From: Lobulomyces angularis | Lineage: Eukaryota; Chytridiomycota; Chytridiomycetes; Lobulomycetales; Lobulomycetaceae | Assembly (NCBI GenBank): GCA_027604685.1 | Contig: JADHYX010000130.1 | Coordinates: forward strand, 1-52,743 | Direction of reading: 5' to 3' | DNA: 52,743 nt | Shown here: positions 22,581 to 34,486 of the stretch, one piece after another | Layout of the letters: the number at the start of each line of letters is the position of its first letter | How positions within the stretch are numbered: position 1 is the stretch's first letter | The notes under the pieces: model-generated | Database searches by the model: none | What the model was told of the DNA's origin: nothing | The model's input: only the letters and a program-made list of their open reading frames with translations | Translations under genes and position numbers: made by a program

Positions 22581-24697
22581 ATGTTTTCTGATGCAGTTTC
22601 TACTCATTATCCTAACAATGTTGACTGGTTCAACTGCTCCAATGAAACGCTGCAGCTTATACTAAGAAAATTGAAATATAAATTTCCTACCAGTATCATT
22701 GTTCAGCAACTAACTGGACTACCAAAAAATTATAAAGTCTTTCAGAAGAAAGGAAAAAGTGACGGTGAATGGGAGTTGTTCATTTTTGGCCATCCGAGGT
22801 ATTGCTTATGTTATAAGAATTTTTTTAATAGTTTAAAGAGGACTTTTATTTAAGAGTTTGGCACAATTTCTTCCACACTTTCGTTGGTTGCTGCTAAAAG
22901 AAAAGCGTTTAGGTGGAATTTGCAGCTGCACATGTTGCGATCTAAAATTAAAAAAAAAAAAGATACCAAGAGTTATAATCAAATTGAAAAGGAAAAAATT
23001 TAATGAAAGAAATGGTGAACTATTCTTTCTACATTTAAAACTCATATTTAATAAAGTAGTTGAATTATTTGTTTTTAAGTCTATTTTTTTATATCAATTT
23101 AGATTTGGTGGAAGTTTCAAATTTGCTTTACCAGAAAGAAAATCAAACTTCACGAAGTACTGAAAAAAATTTATCCTTGAACAATTCACAGAGTATAAAG
23201 AAATTTTTAAATTCAACGACTAAACATGATTTGCATTTAAATTTCGAAACTGGTTCCACAGGTATTAACAAAAAAAAAATGTGCCTTTTTATCCATTTTG
23301 AAGATCGGCGACGTCCAACTATTAGCAACGAAATAATTTTAGAAAATTTAAATAACAAAAAACTTAGATCAAACAATTTGATGATGTCAAAAGCTCTGCA
23401 CATTTTACCTTCTCACGCGAAAAAAAATAGCTTTCTGAATAATCATGGCGACTTCAATATACCTACGTTAAATGATGTAAATGATAAAACTAACGTAGAT
23501 GATAACGCTTTAAAGCATAACCTAGAAAAATCAGTCTTTAGGAATGGTGAAATTGTCTACATTCAAACATTTTTGATAATATCCGACAACAGGCATTCAT
23601 TACCATTTTACAACAAAGCAAGCAATCTCCCTATATATATTGATATTCAAATTTTAAAAGACAAATTTTCCCTCTGGCCATGTTTCATCATTAAAGAAAA
23701 TGATGTAAAAACTGTGCATCCTGTTGTTACCAGTCCTTTAATAATTGATTTCGCAAACGGAAATCTACAAGCCACTTCCTGCAACACAATCACTAATTTT
23801 AAGTTCCCATCATATCAAGTTGAATTAATAGGTACTGGGATAACAGTAACAGTACCTGAAGTTGACATATTCCCATATTTTAGCCAAAATTTTAGTGGTG
23901 AATGTTGGGAATTTATTGATTTAGAATTTTTTGAAAAGATCGATAAAATTACCACTGACAAAGTACTCTCATACTTTTTTAAAAGTTTAGCATTATGCTA
24001 TGAGTCATCTGAAAAGGTTAGAATTAGTAATAAGAGTTTGAAGGAGCTGAGAGTTGAAAAAATTAAAATCAATCCAACAAAATTTGTAGACAGCAGGGGA
24101 CTCGGAAATTTATCATCCAGTAACATAGAAGAAGCCAAAGAAAAATACTTACTGAGTGGCCTTAATGTAGGAATAAATGCAGTGAAAGAATCTTCAGCTT
24201 TACAAATGCCTGCGATAACGAAAAATTTAAAATTACTTGACAGCATACATTTTGGTGCTGAGAAGATCTTAATTGGCGATTTGTTAAAACCTAGAGCTGG
24301 TAAAATCCCCCTCGATTCTTTAAAAGAAGAGTGGATGGAAATATTTGAAAAAAGAAATAAGTTTAAAATTGAATCAAATTTACTCTTTCGATTGAGAAAA
24401 ATTTGGCTTGAGGATGCTGAAAGAGAATTATATTTTGAAGGAGATTTGCTTTTCTTTTATGAAGAAAAATTTCTCCCATCAAATTTAAAAAGGAAATCTG
24501 GATTTTGGATGCATTCAAACTTTAAAAATGAAAAAACCGAGGCCCGTTATACTTACTGCAACCTAAGTTACATCTCAAAAGGAAAGGGTATAATGGTTTC
24601 CTTGAGTTGTATTGAAGGAAGATTTTATTTTCATAAACCATTTTTTAATTTTTTTGGTAGTAAGCAGGTCAGCTTTAATGAAGAGTTTAATTTATAG
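22581..24697 (+). CDS. clr2: Transcription-silencing protein Clr2 (SHREC-complex type)
   Basis: In fission yeast Clr2 is a subunit of SHREC, the histone-deacetylase/remodeller complex of heterochromatin. The N-terminal Clr2 domain is recognisable by LTGLPKNYKVFQKKG, ELFIFGHPS, LAQFLPHFRWLL and a CSCTCC cysteine cluster. A 58-nt intron at 22799-22856 (GTATTG...AAGAG) splits the Ser codon of HPS. The C-terminal half has the second Clr2 region: VYIQTFLIIS and WPCFII, the BAH-like strand YQVELIGTGITVTVPEVDIF, and the signature HFGAEKILIGDLL (~24245). A further frame change between about 23050 and 23160 needs another intron whose exact ends I could not fix (one choice: 23055 to the CAG near 23132). 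ATG 22581 is the first in frame. A basic, Asn-rich linker joins the two conserved parts. Confidence 0.82.
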
Positions 24698-25580
24698 ATT
24701 TTGTTACAATAGATAAATACTTTCTAACTAATTTTATCTTAATTTTTTAAATAAGATACACAAAAAATTACAATATGTGGTTAGTTTTAAGTTTGATGTT
24801 GACTGTTATAGTTGCGCTAAAAAACTGGTGGAATAGATGGAATGCTATATAATAGATAGTGAAGAAGAAAGTGGAGAGAGACTTGTTTTGGATACTGTTT
24901 TTTTTTTTTGTTAAAGTGGTTGAATTTATTCAATCGATACAGTTTTTTTTAAAGTAATTAAATATAACATAAGACCCTATTATAAGAAATTTTAAGAGCT
25001 TTACCACCAACATGGTTTTGGTTTTCGTCCATTATTTTTTTATTGAATGTTATTTTTTTTTTTGTTAATTAAGAACTTGAGCAATAAAACACCAACAAAA
25101 ATGAAAACTTTGCTAATTTAAGTGTTATTTTACTTAAATTAGAAAAATTGAAAGCTTAACTAATTCATCAACTGAATTTGACATTAGTAAAAATCGATAA
25201 TTAACTAATCCATTATCAAATTTTTTTGTGTTGTACAACCATCAAATTACTAAGAGGGAAAACCTTTTGGATAAATTTAATTGTATACACAGTTAGAATT
25301 ACAAAAAATTGAAAACTTAAATGATTCATTAACTCATTTTTGGTTTATTTAAGATTTATTTGGTGTATTTATTTTAAATTTGATATTGGATAATGATTGT
25401 GGAATGGGAGTAAAATTATTTTTGTTTTAAGTACTTTTTTTTTTAAAAAACTTTAATAATTCAAATCCGTAAAACAATATTAGAAACTTCAGATAGCATA
25501 ACTGTATTAAGTACATGCTTCCTGTCATACACAAATTTACACATTATTTCACTTAAAAAAAAAAAAAAAAAAAATTTAGA
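24698..25580. other. Intergenic region downstream of clr2
   Basis: About 880 bp, AT-rich with poly-T and poly-A runs, between clr2 and RPC31. It contains one small hydrophobic open frame (24775-24852, listed separately) and must include the RPC31 promoter. Nothing else recognised. Confidence 0.4.
24775..24852 (+). CDS. Possible 25-residue membrane micropeptide (uncertain)
   Basis: ATG-initiated open frame in the clr2-RPC31 gap. It encodes a hydrophobic stretch (MWLVLSLMLTVIVAL) followed by a Lys/Trp/Asn/Arg-rich tail (KNWWNRWNAI) and TAA. This layout fits a single membrane-spanning micropeptide with a cytosolic basic-aromatic end. No family recognised; chance occurrence in AT-rich DNA is quite possible. 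Confidence 0.15.
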   Translation: MWLVLSLMLTVIVALKNWWNRWNAI

Positions 25581-26556
25581 ATGAGCAGATTTCAAAAAGG
25601 AGGATTCAACAAAGGATTAGGTTCATTGAATGCACCTGATACACCCATTCACTTTTTAGAGACTCCCTTGTTTCCTGTTAGTAAAAAAAAAAAAAAAAAA
25701 AAAATTATCTGTTAACTTAGAAAAAAACTAAAAAAAAAAAATCAATTGCACTTTTTTTTTTATTAAGTTAAGCAATATTAAAAATTGCAATCTAAATATC
25801 TTCTTTTTCTCTATAGCCTTTCGAACTACCAGTAAAACTGCTCGAAAAAAATGAAGACGTAAAGCTTTTTACTGTTGAGGACAATTTTATAAAAATTTTA
25901 CATGAATCACCATATTTTTTAGAAGATCCTCCTAAAAAACCTGATGTTTTTCGTTATACTGACAAGTACAAAAAAAAATCAAACGAAAGTAAATCTCTAA
26001 CAAAAGTAATCACAGGTATGAAAATTCATGTTTTCACTTTTTAGACTATTAAATATGGTGCCATTGTAGATTTATCTTTTTTTCCAGATGAATTACATCA
26101 AATCAACAACTCATCTAAGAAAAAGTTTACCTCAAAGTTGGTTAAAAAGGATTTTGATATCAAAACATTAAATTTATTAGCAAGTGAGGAAGATAAGGAA
26201 AAAAAAGAGCATTCTGATGTATTGTCATTGAAGATTGCACCTTTATTTAATTTTTTAAAAATTTTAATGTTTGCACTGTAGGTTGAAGATGAGGAGGAAG
26301 AGGAAAACATTGAAGATGAAGATGAAATGGAAGAAGACAATGACTATTTAATAGACTATTATGATGGTTTATTAATTTTTTTGAATTTTATTTTTTAACT
26401 AATTTTATGTTTTCAGATGATTTTGAGGCGGATGATGGAGGAGATAATGATTTGTAAGCATTTTTATTTAAAAAATCTTTCTTTCTCTTAAGCAAGACAA
26501 TTAATTTATTTTTCCTTTTTTTTTCCAATTCTAGTGGAGGAGATGATGAAATGTAG
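25581..26556 (+). CDS. RPC31: RNA polymerase III subunit RPC31/RPC7 (POLR3G-like)
   Basis: Subunit of the Pol III-specific trimer needed for initiation at tRNA and 5S genes. The N-terminus MSRFQKGGFNKGLG resembles the Gly-rich RPC7 start. The middle has FELPVKLLEKNEDVKLF and SPYFLEDPPKKPDVFRYTDK, and the C-terminus is the characteristic acidic tail (EDEEEEENIEDEDEMEEDND, then YLIDYYDDFEADDGGD). Six exons. Introns follow FP (GTTAGT...CTATAG), VIT (GTATGA...TCCAG), HSD (GTATTG...CTGTAG), YYD (GTTTAT...TTCAG) and DND (GTAAGC...TTCTAG), each restoring frame. It ends GGDDEM-TAG. The family is poorly conserved, so the call rests on overall order and the acidic tail. Confidence 0.78.
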
Positions 26557-26830
26557 AATGAAGTTCTCAATTTAATTTTGGACAAATTAATTTATTTATT
26601 ATTCTATTTTATTTATTGGTATTGTATATAAAACTGATGTTTAATTTTAAGTAACTTGAAACTGTGAAAAAACCATAATAACACTTAAAGTCATTTTTGA
26701 TTAAAAACTTTAAAATACCGTATATTTCCTTTTTTAGAAGCTGTTTTGCTAAATTTTTATATAATTTTGTGTTAATTAAAACTCTTTTTCAATTCGGGGT
26801 TTTTATTAAAAAAATGAAAAAAAAGTGCAG

Positions 26831-28419
26831 ATGAAACAAATAAAACCAAAAAAGGAAAATGTCATTGTGATAAAGCTAGGAAGTAGTTCGATATGCGATT
26901 CGAAACTCCATATTAGACTCTCAACTCTTTCTCTTTTGGTTGAAACAATAAAAGATTTGCGTGAAAAGGGAAACAGAGTTGTTTTAGTTTCCAGTGGTAA
27001 TATCTTTTCTTTTCTTGTATGTTTAAAAATTTTATAATGAAAATTTCATATGTAATTAGGTGCGGTGGCCGTAGGTTTACGTAGAATGCATTTAAAAAAG
27101 AGACCTAAACATTTATCCCAAGTCCAGGCTTTAGCTGCTATAGGTCAAGGGCGACTAATGGCGCTGTATGATGAATTATTTGGTCAATTTGATATTCCAA
27201 TTGCTCAAATTTTATTGACGCGAGATAACATTTCAGAGGTAACTATTTTTTACTCTTCTGAGAGCCAGTATTCCGTTTTTCGAAAACAAATAAAAAAAAA
27301 GCTTCATTTATCAAAAAACTGAATAAATTCTAAAAGTTTCATTTTTCAATAAATTGTAATTAGCGATCACAGTACTTAAATGCGTGCAACACCTTCAAAG
27401 AATTACTTGATATGTCGATAGTGCCAATCGTAAATGAAAATGATTCCGTATGCAACGCTGAAATAAGATTTGGAGACAATGACACTCTTTCTGCTATAGT
27501 TGCGGGAATGGTAAATGCTAATCACCTCTTCTTGCTGACAGATGTTCCTTGCTTATATACAGACAACCCAAATACCAACCCTGATGCCAAACCTGTAAGA
27601 TATGTTGACGATTTACCTAAGTTACGAGGAGAGAGTAAAGAAAAAATTATTGTTTCATTAAAAAATTCTCATTTTAAAAGTTGACGTTTCCGGAGCGGCT
27701 AGTTCAAATGTAGGTACTGGTGGAATGGTGACAAAGCTGATAGCTGCTGTATGTTGTTGAAACTTATGTAGAAAGCTATTAAAATTCATATTTTGTTCAT
27801 CTAGGACCTCGCAACTGCAGTGGGTTGTGCTACAGTCATTCTAATAAGTACTGCTCCTGAACAAATTGGAATATTTATCAATGAATTCACTGAACACAAT
27901 AAAACAAATTCTACTGAAAATTTTATTCCATCTGTAGGTACACTATTTGCTCCAAAATCAAATCCGCTTCAGGACAGAAAATGGTGGATTTTAAATGGCT
28001 TAGCTAGTTATGGTAAAATATTTTTAGATGCTGGAGCAGTTTCCGCGTTGAAGAACAAAAACAGTCTTTTTGCAACCGGTGTCATCAAAGTCCAGGGGAA
28101 TTTTACTTCTAACCAAAAAGTAAACTTCTATACTGTTGTTAGAAAGGATAATAAAACCAAAGAAGATTTTGATGAATTCTGTGACATTGATGATATCAAT
28201 TCAGCCCTATTTCAGACAGTGGAAATAGGATCAGGATTAGTGAACTACAACTCTACAGAAGTTAATACAATCAAAGGTTTAAGGAGTCATCTTTTCGTAG
28301 AAAAGCTGGGATACATAGATAGCGAGTGTATTTGTCATCGAGATAATATGGTTATTACAAAGAATGTTGAAGTTTTTAGTATCGTCAATTTTAAGAAAAA
28401 TGATAAAAAAACAACATAA
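26831..28419 (+). CDS. PRO1: Glutamate 5-kinase (gamma-glutamyl kinase) with C-terminal PUA domain
   Basis: Phosphorylates L-glutamate to gamma-glutamyl phosphate, the first step of proline synthesis. The amino-acid-kinase core shows [30 protein letters not shown] (across intron 1), [15 protein letters not shown] (across intron 2), [10 protein letters not shown] with [14 protein letters not shown], the segment [15 protein letters not shown], and [19 protein letters not shown]. The C-terminal PUA domain starts about [20 protein letters not shown] and includes [13 protein letters not shown]. Four short introns, all restoring frame; the third joins at GEI-DVSG. About 400 residues, near the yeast enzyme. 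It is a free-standing kinase, not fused to glutamyl phosphate reductase as in animals and plants, which fits fungi. ATG 26831 is the first in-frame ATG. Confidence 0.95.
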
Positions 28420-29289
28420 CCTTCAAAAAATTTTGAAAATTATGGATTTTGCTTAAATAAAATAACTTTTAGAATCTGTTTAAAATTTTTCTAATTGAGT
28501 GATTGTTGTTGGTATTGCTAAAGTAAAAAGTAAATTAAACTCATTACGATGAGTATGAAAATTAGTCTTTATTCATCATTCACTGGTCACTAAGTCTAAA
28601 AATACAAGGTATGAAAAACATTCTGTTGCTATAAGAATTCCAAAAAAAATCAGAAATTGATATCAATCACCTTTGGTAGTCATTTCTTCCAATTTCTTTG
28701 AGATTTTTCTATTGGAGTGCAAATTACATTCTACTACTTAATCACAATTAGTTTTGCAGCATTCTCAAATTAGTTTTTTTTTTGAAAATTTAATAAAATA
28801 ACTGTACAAACAAGAGTTTATAAATACATCCCATTTTCCACCTCATAAAGTTTCAATTAGTAACTCTACAACTAACTTTAAATTGCCTAGAGTGTTTTGA
28901 TATTTAAAGGTAGACCAAATAGATGTGAAAGGTAAGAATTAAAAAACTAAAAGCTTTATTTTGAAAATGAAAACTGTATTTTTCATTTCCTTATCAATGT
29001 TTGTTTGGCACCTTGGAACGCTTCAGCTCTTATCAGCTCATCAGCAGTATTGTCCCTAAGACATAATGAGTAGTCGTTAACCACCAGAACTCTTACATGA
29101 TTATCACAATTTTTATCTTCAATGAATTTTTTAGTTGTATCACAAGGTAAAAATCAACGTCACTAAATCAAGTTGAATCATATATTTTTTTCCTCAAAAA
29201 TTGAGGAAAACCCCAGTATAAAAATCGGGTTTTTTTGGTTACACCAGGAAAATAAAATTAACTTTTTGCTTAAATTTTTACCGAAAAAT
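28420..29289. other. Intergenic region between PRO1 and methionine synthase
   Basis: About 870 bp of AT-rich DNA upstream of the methionine synthase start, so presumably including its promoter. No gene, RNA or repeat recognised. Confidence 0.4.
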
Positions 29290-31939
29290 ATGTCAGCAAA
29301 ATCATTAGTTACTGCTACAAATTTAGGTAATTTCTTAATTTTTTTTTTATTAATTAAATCTTATTTACATACTAATGTAATTCTCTTTTACAGGTTTCCC
29401 TCGTATGGGTGCCAACAGGGATCTAAAGAAATCAATTGAAAGTTACTGGTCCGGCAAAACTGATCTTCAGACTCTCTTACTTTCTGCCAAGAATCTGAGA
29501 TCACACCACTGGTAGGATTAAAAGTGAAAGATAAACTGATCACTCATCTTTTTTGTTAATAGGTACCTACAACAAACTGCTGGAATCTCTAATGGGCATA
29601 TTCCTTCAAATGACTTTTCTTTTTGTAAGCAAAATTAAAATTTTCAAAATTGGTTTTTTTTCTAAATTTTTGTTGGTAGATGATCATGTGTTGGATCATT
29701 CTTTTATGTTTGGTGTCATTCCAGAGCAATATAAAAGCATTCAAAATAAGGTTGATCAATATTTTGCTATGGGTAGAGGTCGCCAACAAGATGGAGTAGA
29801 TGTTCCAGCTTTAGAAATGAAAAAATGGTTTGACACTAATTACCACTATAATGTCTCCACTCTTTCTCCTTCGACTGAATTCAAGTTGACCCCACTTATT
29901 GGTGATAAAGTAAAGCCTGTTCAAGAATTTTTAGAAGCTAAGGCATTTGGTATTAGAACTCGTCCAGTGATTCTTGGTCCTATTACCTATTTGTTACTTC
30001 AAAAATCTGCAAAATCTGCTCCTTCTGATTTTGATTTGTTGTCTCTTTTACCAAAGTTGCTACCTTTGTATGAACAAATTTTGGCGGAATTGAAATCGGC
30101 TGGTGCTGAATGGATACAATTTGATGAGCCAGCACTAGTTATGGACTTGCCGGCCTCTGTTACCACTGCTTTAAAAACTGCTTACGAAAGACTTCATGAA
30201 TCTCAACCTTATCTTAGTTTATTGGTTGCTACTTATTTTGGAACAGTTCAAGAAAAAACCATTAACACAGTATTAGAACTTCCAATTTCTGCCATTCATC
30301 TCGATATCAAAGCCCCAGAGCAGCTAGATGTAGTTTTAAGTAAGATTCCTTCTGGTTTAGTGCTATCTGTTGGAGTTGTAAATGGTAGAAACGTCTGGAA
30401 AGCGAATTATGAAAAACAGTTCGCATTGGTTAATAAAGCTGTTTCCGCTCTTGGAAAGAATAGAGTTTTTGTCGCTCCATCATGCTCTTTACTACACACT
30501 CCACACTCTTTAAGTTCGGAACGCAAAATTAACTCTGAAATTAGAAATTGGATGTCTTTTTCAACTGAAAAAATCGATGAGGTTGTCACACTTACAATTG
30601 CTGCTAACCATGGAATTGCTAAGGTACAAGGCGCATTTGATGCTAACTTGAAAGCAAATAAATCCAGGGAAGCCTCTCCTTTAATCCACAACCAAAAAGT
30701 AAAACAAGCTGTTTCCAATATTTCTCCTAGTATGCTAAAGAGATCAGAAGCTTTTGAGGCCCGTAATAGAGCGCAGCAAGCCAAATTACAATTACCGCTC
30801 TTCCCAACCACTACCATTGGTTCTTTCCCACAAACTAAAGAAGTCCGTGTCGCTCGCCAAAAGTTTAAAAATGGAGAATGGAGTCAAGAAAAATACGATG
30901 AATTTATTGCTGCAGAAATTGGTAGAACCATTAAAATTCAAGAAGAAATTGGTTTAGATGTTTTAGTTCATGGTGAAAGCGAAAGAAATGACATGGTGAG
31001 TGATAGATGATTTCATTTACCTCCAAAATTTTAAAATAATAATAAATATTTTTCTAATGTCTCTTAATTTTTAATATATCTTTCTTTTTTGTAGGTGGAA
31101 TACTTTGGAGAAAACCTCGAAGGGTTTATCTTCAGCGAAAATGGATGGGTTCAGTCATACGGTTCTCGATGTGTTAAGCCACCAATTATCTTTGGTGATG
31201 TTAGTAGACCGCATCCAATGACAGTAAAATGGTCAGCATATGCGAAATCCTTAACCCAAAGAGCTATGAAAGGAATGCTTACTGGACCAGTCACTATTCT
31301 TCAATGGTCTTTTGTTCGAGACGATCAACCAAGAAAGGATACGACTTTTCAAATTGCATTAGCTTTAAGAGAAGAAGTAGTGGATTTAGAAGCTGCTGGT
31401 ATGTCTGTTATTCAAATTGATGAACCTGCTATCAGGGAGGGTTTGCCTTTACGTAATTCAGAACAGGAAGCCTATCTTAAGTGGGCAGTAGATGCCTTTT
31501 TAATTAGTAGCACGGGTGTTCGTAGTGATACTCAAATTCACTCACATTTTTGTTATTCCGGTAAAAATTTTAGTTTATTATGTTATTTATAACTAAAATC
31601 TCCTTATTTTCGTTAGATTTTAATTCTATATTTACTGCTATAAAGAGAATGGATGCTGATTGCGTCACAATTGAAAACTCTAAATCAGACTTGAAGCTCT
31701 TAACTGCTTTAGAAACCTTTGGCTATAGCTCTGGAATTGGACCTGGTCTATACGATATTCATTCACCAAGAGTACCAAGCTTTGATGAAATGAAAGAACG
31801 TTTGGAAGCTATTTTGACTTATGTTAAAAAAGACTTGTTATGGATTAATCCTGATTGTGGGTTAAAAACCAGAGGATGGACTGAAACTATTGCTTCTCTT
31901 AGGAATATGGTCGAAGTAGCTAAGGCAATGAGAAAGTAA
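29290..31939 (+). CDS. MET6: Cobalamin-independent methionine synthase (MetE/Met6)
   Basis: Transfers the methyl group of 5-methyltetrahydrofolate to homocysteine without vitamin B12; cytosolic, last step of methionine synthesis. N-terminal barrel: [49 protein letters not shown]-terminal catalytic barrel: [72 protein letters not shown] and the zinc ligands in HSHFCYSDF (His-x-Cys) and [11 protein letters not shown] (final Cys). Six exons with introns after ATNL, SHHW, NDFSF, NDM and FCYS, each restoring frame. About 775 residues, normal for the family. All metal and substrate motifs seen are intact. Confidence 0.96.
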
Positions 31940-32130
31940 ATTGTAGCTCTCTGTTTTTTTTTTAAATTCTATTATTATGTAGTTTACATCTAGTAAATTT
32001 TTGAATAAAGAGTTTATTTTTTTAATTCTTGTTCAGAGTAACTTTTACAGTGAGCCATTATATTTATTAGGAAGAAATAAGAATAAAATGACACCAACTA
32101 GAAACAGAATAATATTTTGTATTTAAGTAT

Positions 32131-34486
32131 TTAAATTTTTTGTCGTTTAGGGCTGTTTTCTTTTTTTGAAGGAGAAGAAGGAGCTTCTTTGTTTTTTCCA
32201 TTTAATTTAGCTCTTTCATAAGCTTCTTCATGTCCACTTTGAGCACGGCCTTCCAATAAAAAAATTTTTAAATAAAAATTTGATTATAAATTCATAAAAT
32301 AAAAATTGAAACCTGAAGGATCTTCTGAACATCCCCAATCTTTTCTTGGAATCCATCTAACAACACTTTCTAAACATGCCTTTTGAGGGAAAAGTTTTTC
32401 AAATATTGTACGATAAAAGTAAGCTTCCTTTGTAGTAGGAGTGTCGTGCGGAAACTTTTCCTTAGCTGACTTCAATTGTGCTTCGGTAACTTCTTTTTCA
32501 GCATGATCTTTTAAACCATCAATCCAACTGTACCCAACTCCATCACTAAATTGTTCTTTTTGTCTCCATAAGACATCCTTCGGCAGATATGGATTTTCAG
32601 GAGTATCAAATGCCTTTCTTAATACATATTTTTCGATAGGATGATTATAGGGCCCTTTTTTGGTTAACTTGGCATTTGCCGGTACGGTTTCCATCGCAAC
32701 GTCTAAGAATGCCCTGTCCAAAAATGGTACCCTTGCCTCCAAACCCCAAGCCATTGTTGACTTGTTGGCACGCAAGTTATCACTTGTGTGTAAGTTTTGA
32801 GTTCTAGTTATACATTCGTGGTGTAGCGCTTGAGCAGTTGGTGCCTTATGAAAGTAAAGGTATCCTTTTAAAAATAAGAATTAAAAAGAACTTTTTTTTT
32901 GTATTAAATTAAAAATTTTATGTTTATTTAGATTTAAAGCAAGTCTTTATTACCTCCAAAAATTTCATCACTTCCTTCACCGCTCAAAACCATTTTCACA
33001 CCAATAGCTTTAATTTTTCTCGATAAAAGATACATTGGGGTAGAGGCTCTAATTGTTGTTACATCATAAGTTTCCAAATGAAAAATAACTTCCTCTAGTG
33101 CATCTAAACCTTCTCTTACAGTAAAATTCATTTCATGGTGAACAGTTTTCAAATGGTCCGCAACTTTTTTTGCAGCAATCAAATCGGGAGAGCCTTTCAA
33201 ACCAATCGAAAAAGAGTGTAACTTCGGCCAGGTAGCTGCCAGTGACATTGCCGCTAGTTCAAGAAATTTGTTAAAAGAAAGGTGTCTTTTATTAATCTTT
33301 ACATCTAACATCATCATCATCATTTGGTAAATTTAATTCTTGTTGCTTCATACGAATGGCAATGGAAGCTATTAAACTAGAGTCTAAGCCTCCACTTAGC
33401 AAAACTCCATATGGTACTTCACTCATTAGTCGTTTCTGAAGAATTTATTGTAATTTAAATTTTTAAATTTTTTTTTTTTTTACCTGAACACTTTTTTCCA
33501 AAGCTGTTCTTAGAGTTTTGTACATTTTTTCCTCCTCGGCAGCAGTTAATTTTTTATTTTCATCAGCTAAGGAAGGGTATTCTTGCTTTGGATGATTATA
33601 CCAGTTTGGTTTATAGTAAGTCGTAGTCTTTTTAGCGGAACTAAAAAACAAACATTATATAGCTTGATAATAAAGAAAAAAAAAATACCTCAGATAAAAG
33701 CTACCTGGTGGAAATGAAATAATTTTATCACAGTCTTCATTTAATGCTTTCAATTCACTTGCAAACCAAACAGAGTTATCACTAGAGCGGAATCCTTGGT
33801 ACAAAGTGGTGATACCAACATGATCTCTTGCAACAAGATAGAGATCTTTTTTTTTGTCATATAAAATGAAACTAAACATCCCATCAAGTAATGGTAAAAA
33901 ATCAGTACCCATTTCTTCATACTATTTTTTCATATTTTAAATATGAAAACAAATTTTTTATTTTTTATTACCAAGTGAAGAATTATTTCACAGTCAGAGT
34001 GAGTTTTGAATGTATGTTTTTTTTTTAAAAGCTTTTTTAAGGTAACATGATTGTAGATTTCACCGTTTACGGATAAAATAATATCTTCATCCACATTACT
34101 CAAAGGTTGTGCTCCAGAATCTACAAAGAAAAAAAAGCAAAACAGGAAAAAATAAAAAAATATTTGATTTATAAAACAATATACCAACACCAACAATTGC
34201 TAATCTTTCGTGACAGAGTATGTTGTTGTGTTCAGTAGAAGAATAACAACCAGACCAATCAGGCCCTCTGTGCCTAATTTTTTTACTTAACATCACAGCT
34301 TTAGTCCTCATGACACTTGGTTTTTCAATGAAACCAAAAACACCAAATATACCACCTTTGATAAAAAGAAAAAAAAATTAGTTATAAAACAGAACTAGTT
34401 CAAGATAAAAAATTAGTTATAAAACAGTAACAAAAATCAAGGCATGGATTAGAAAAAATTTTTTTTTTATTTCAAAACTTACACAT
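32131..34486 (-). CDS. ASN1: Glutamine-hydrolysing asparagine synthetase
   Basis: Makes asparagine from aspartate, ATP and glutamine. The N-terminal Ntn glutaminase domain depends on Cys2. The Met-Cys pair is completed by splicing: ATGT at 34483-34486 precedes GTAAGT, a 127-nt intron ends at 34356, and the next exon starts GT-GGT-ATA, giving MCGIFGVFG. The domain continues with [21 protein letters not shown] and NGEIYNH. The synthetase domain has the PPi loop [43 protein letters not shown] and [17 protein letters not shown]. The tail matches fungal enzymes ([18 protein letters not shown]) before a short Ser/Lys-rich end. About nine exons. It is convergent with methionine synthase (191 bp between stops). 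Intron 1 contains a 21-nt direct repeat. Confidence 0.95.
34372..34427. repeat. Two-copy 21-nt direct repeat in asparagine synthetase intron 1
   Basis: Identical units containing ATTAGTTATAAAACAG at 34372-34392 and 34407-34427, period 35 nt, within the unusually long first intron of the asparagine synthetase gene. Function unknown; could be simple slippage in AT-rich DNA. Confidence 0.7.

Noticed and set aside
29553..29680. Upstream open frame preceding the methionine synthase main exon
   Set aside because: It is out of frame with the conserved IPSNDFSF exon and is largely intron 3; correct splicing gives the standard MetE sequence.
30407..30817. 136-codon open frame antisense to methionine synthase
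   Set aside because: Shadow of the conserved sense coding sequence; no family resemblance.
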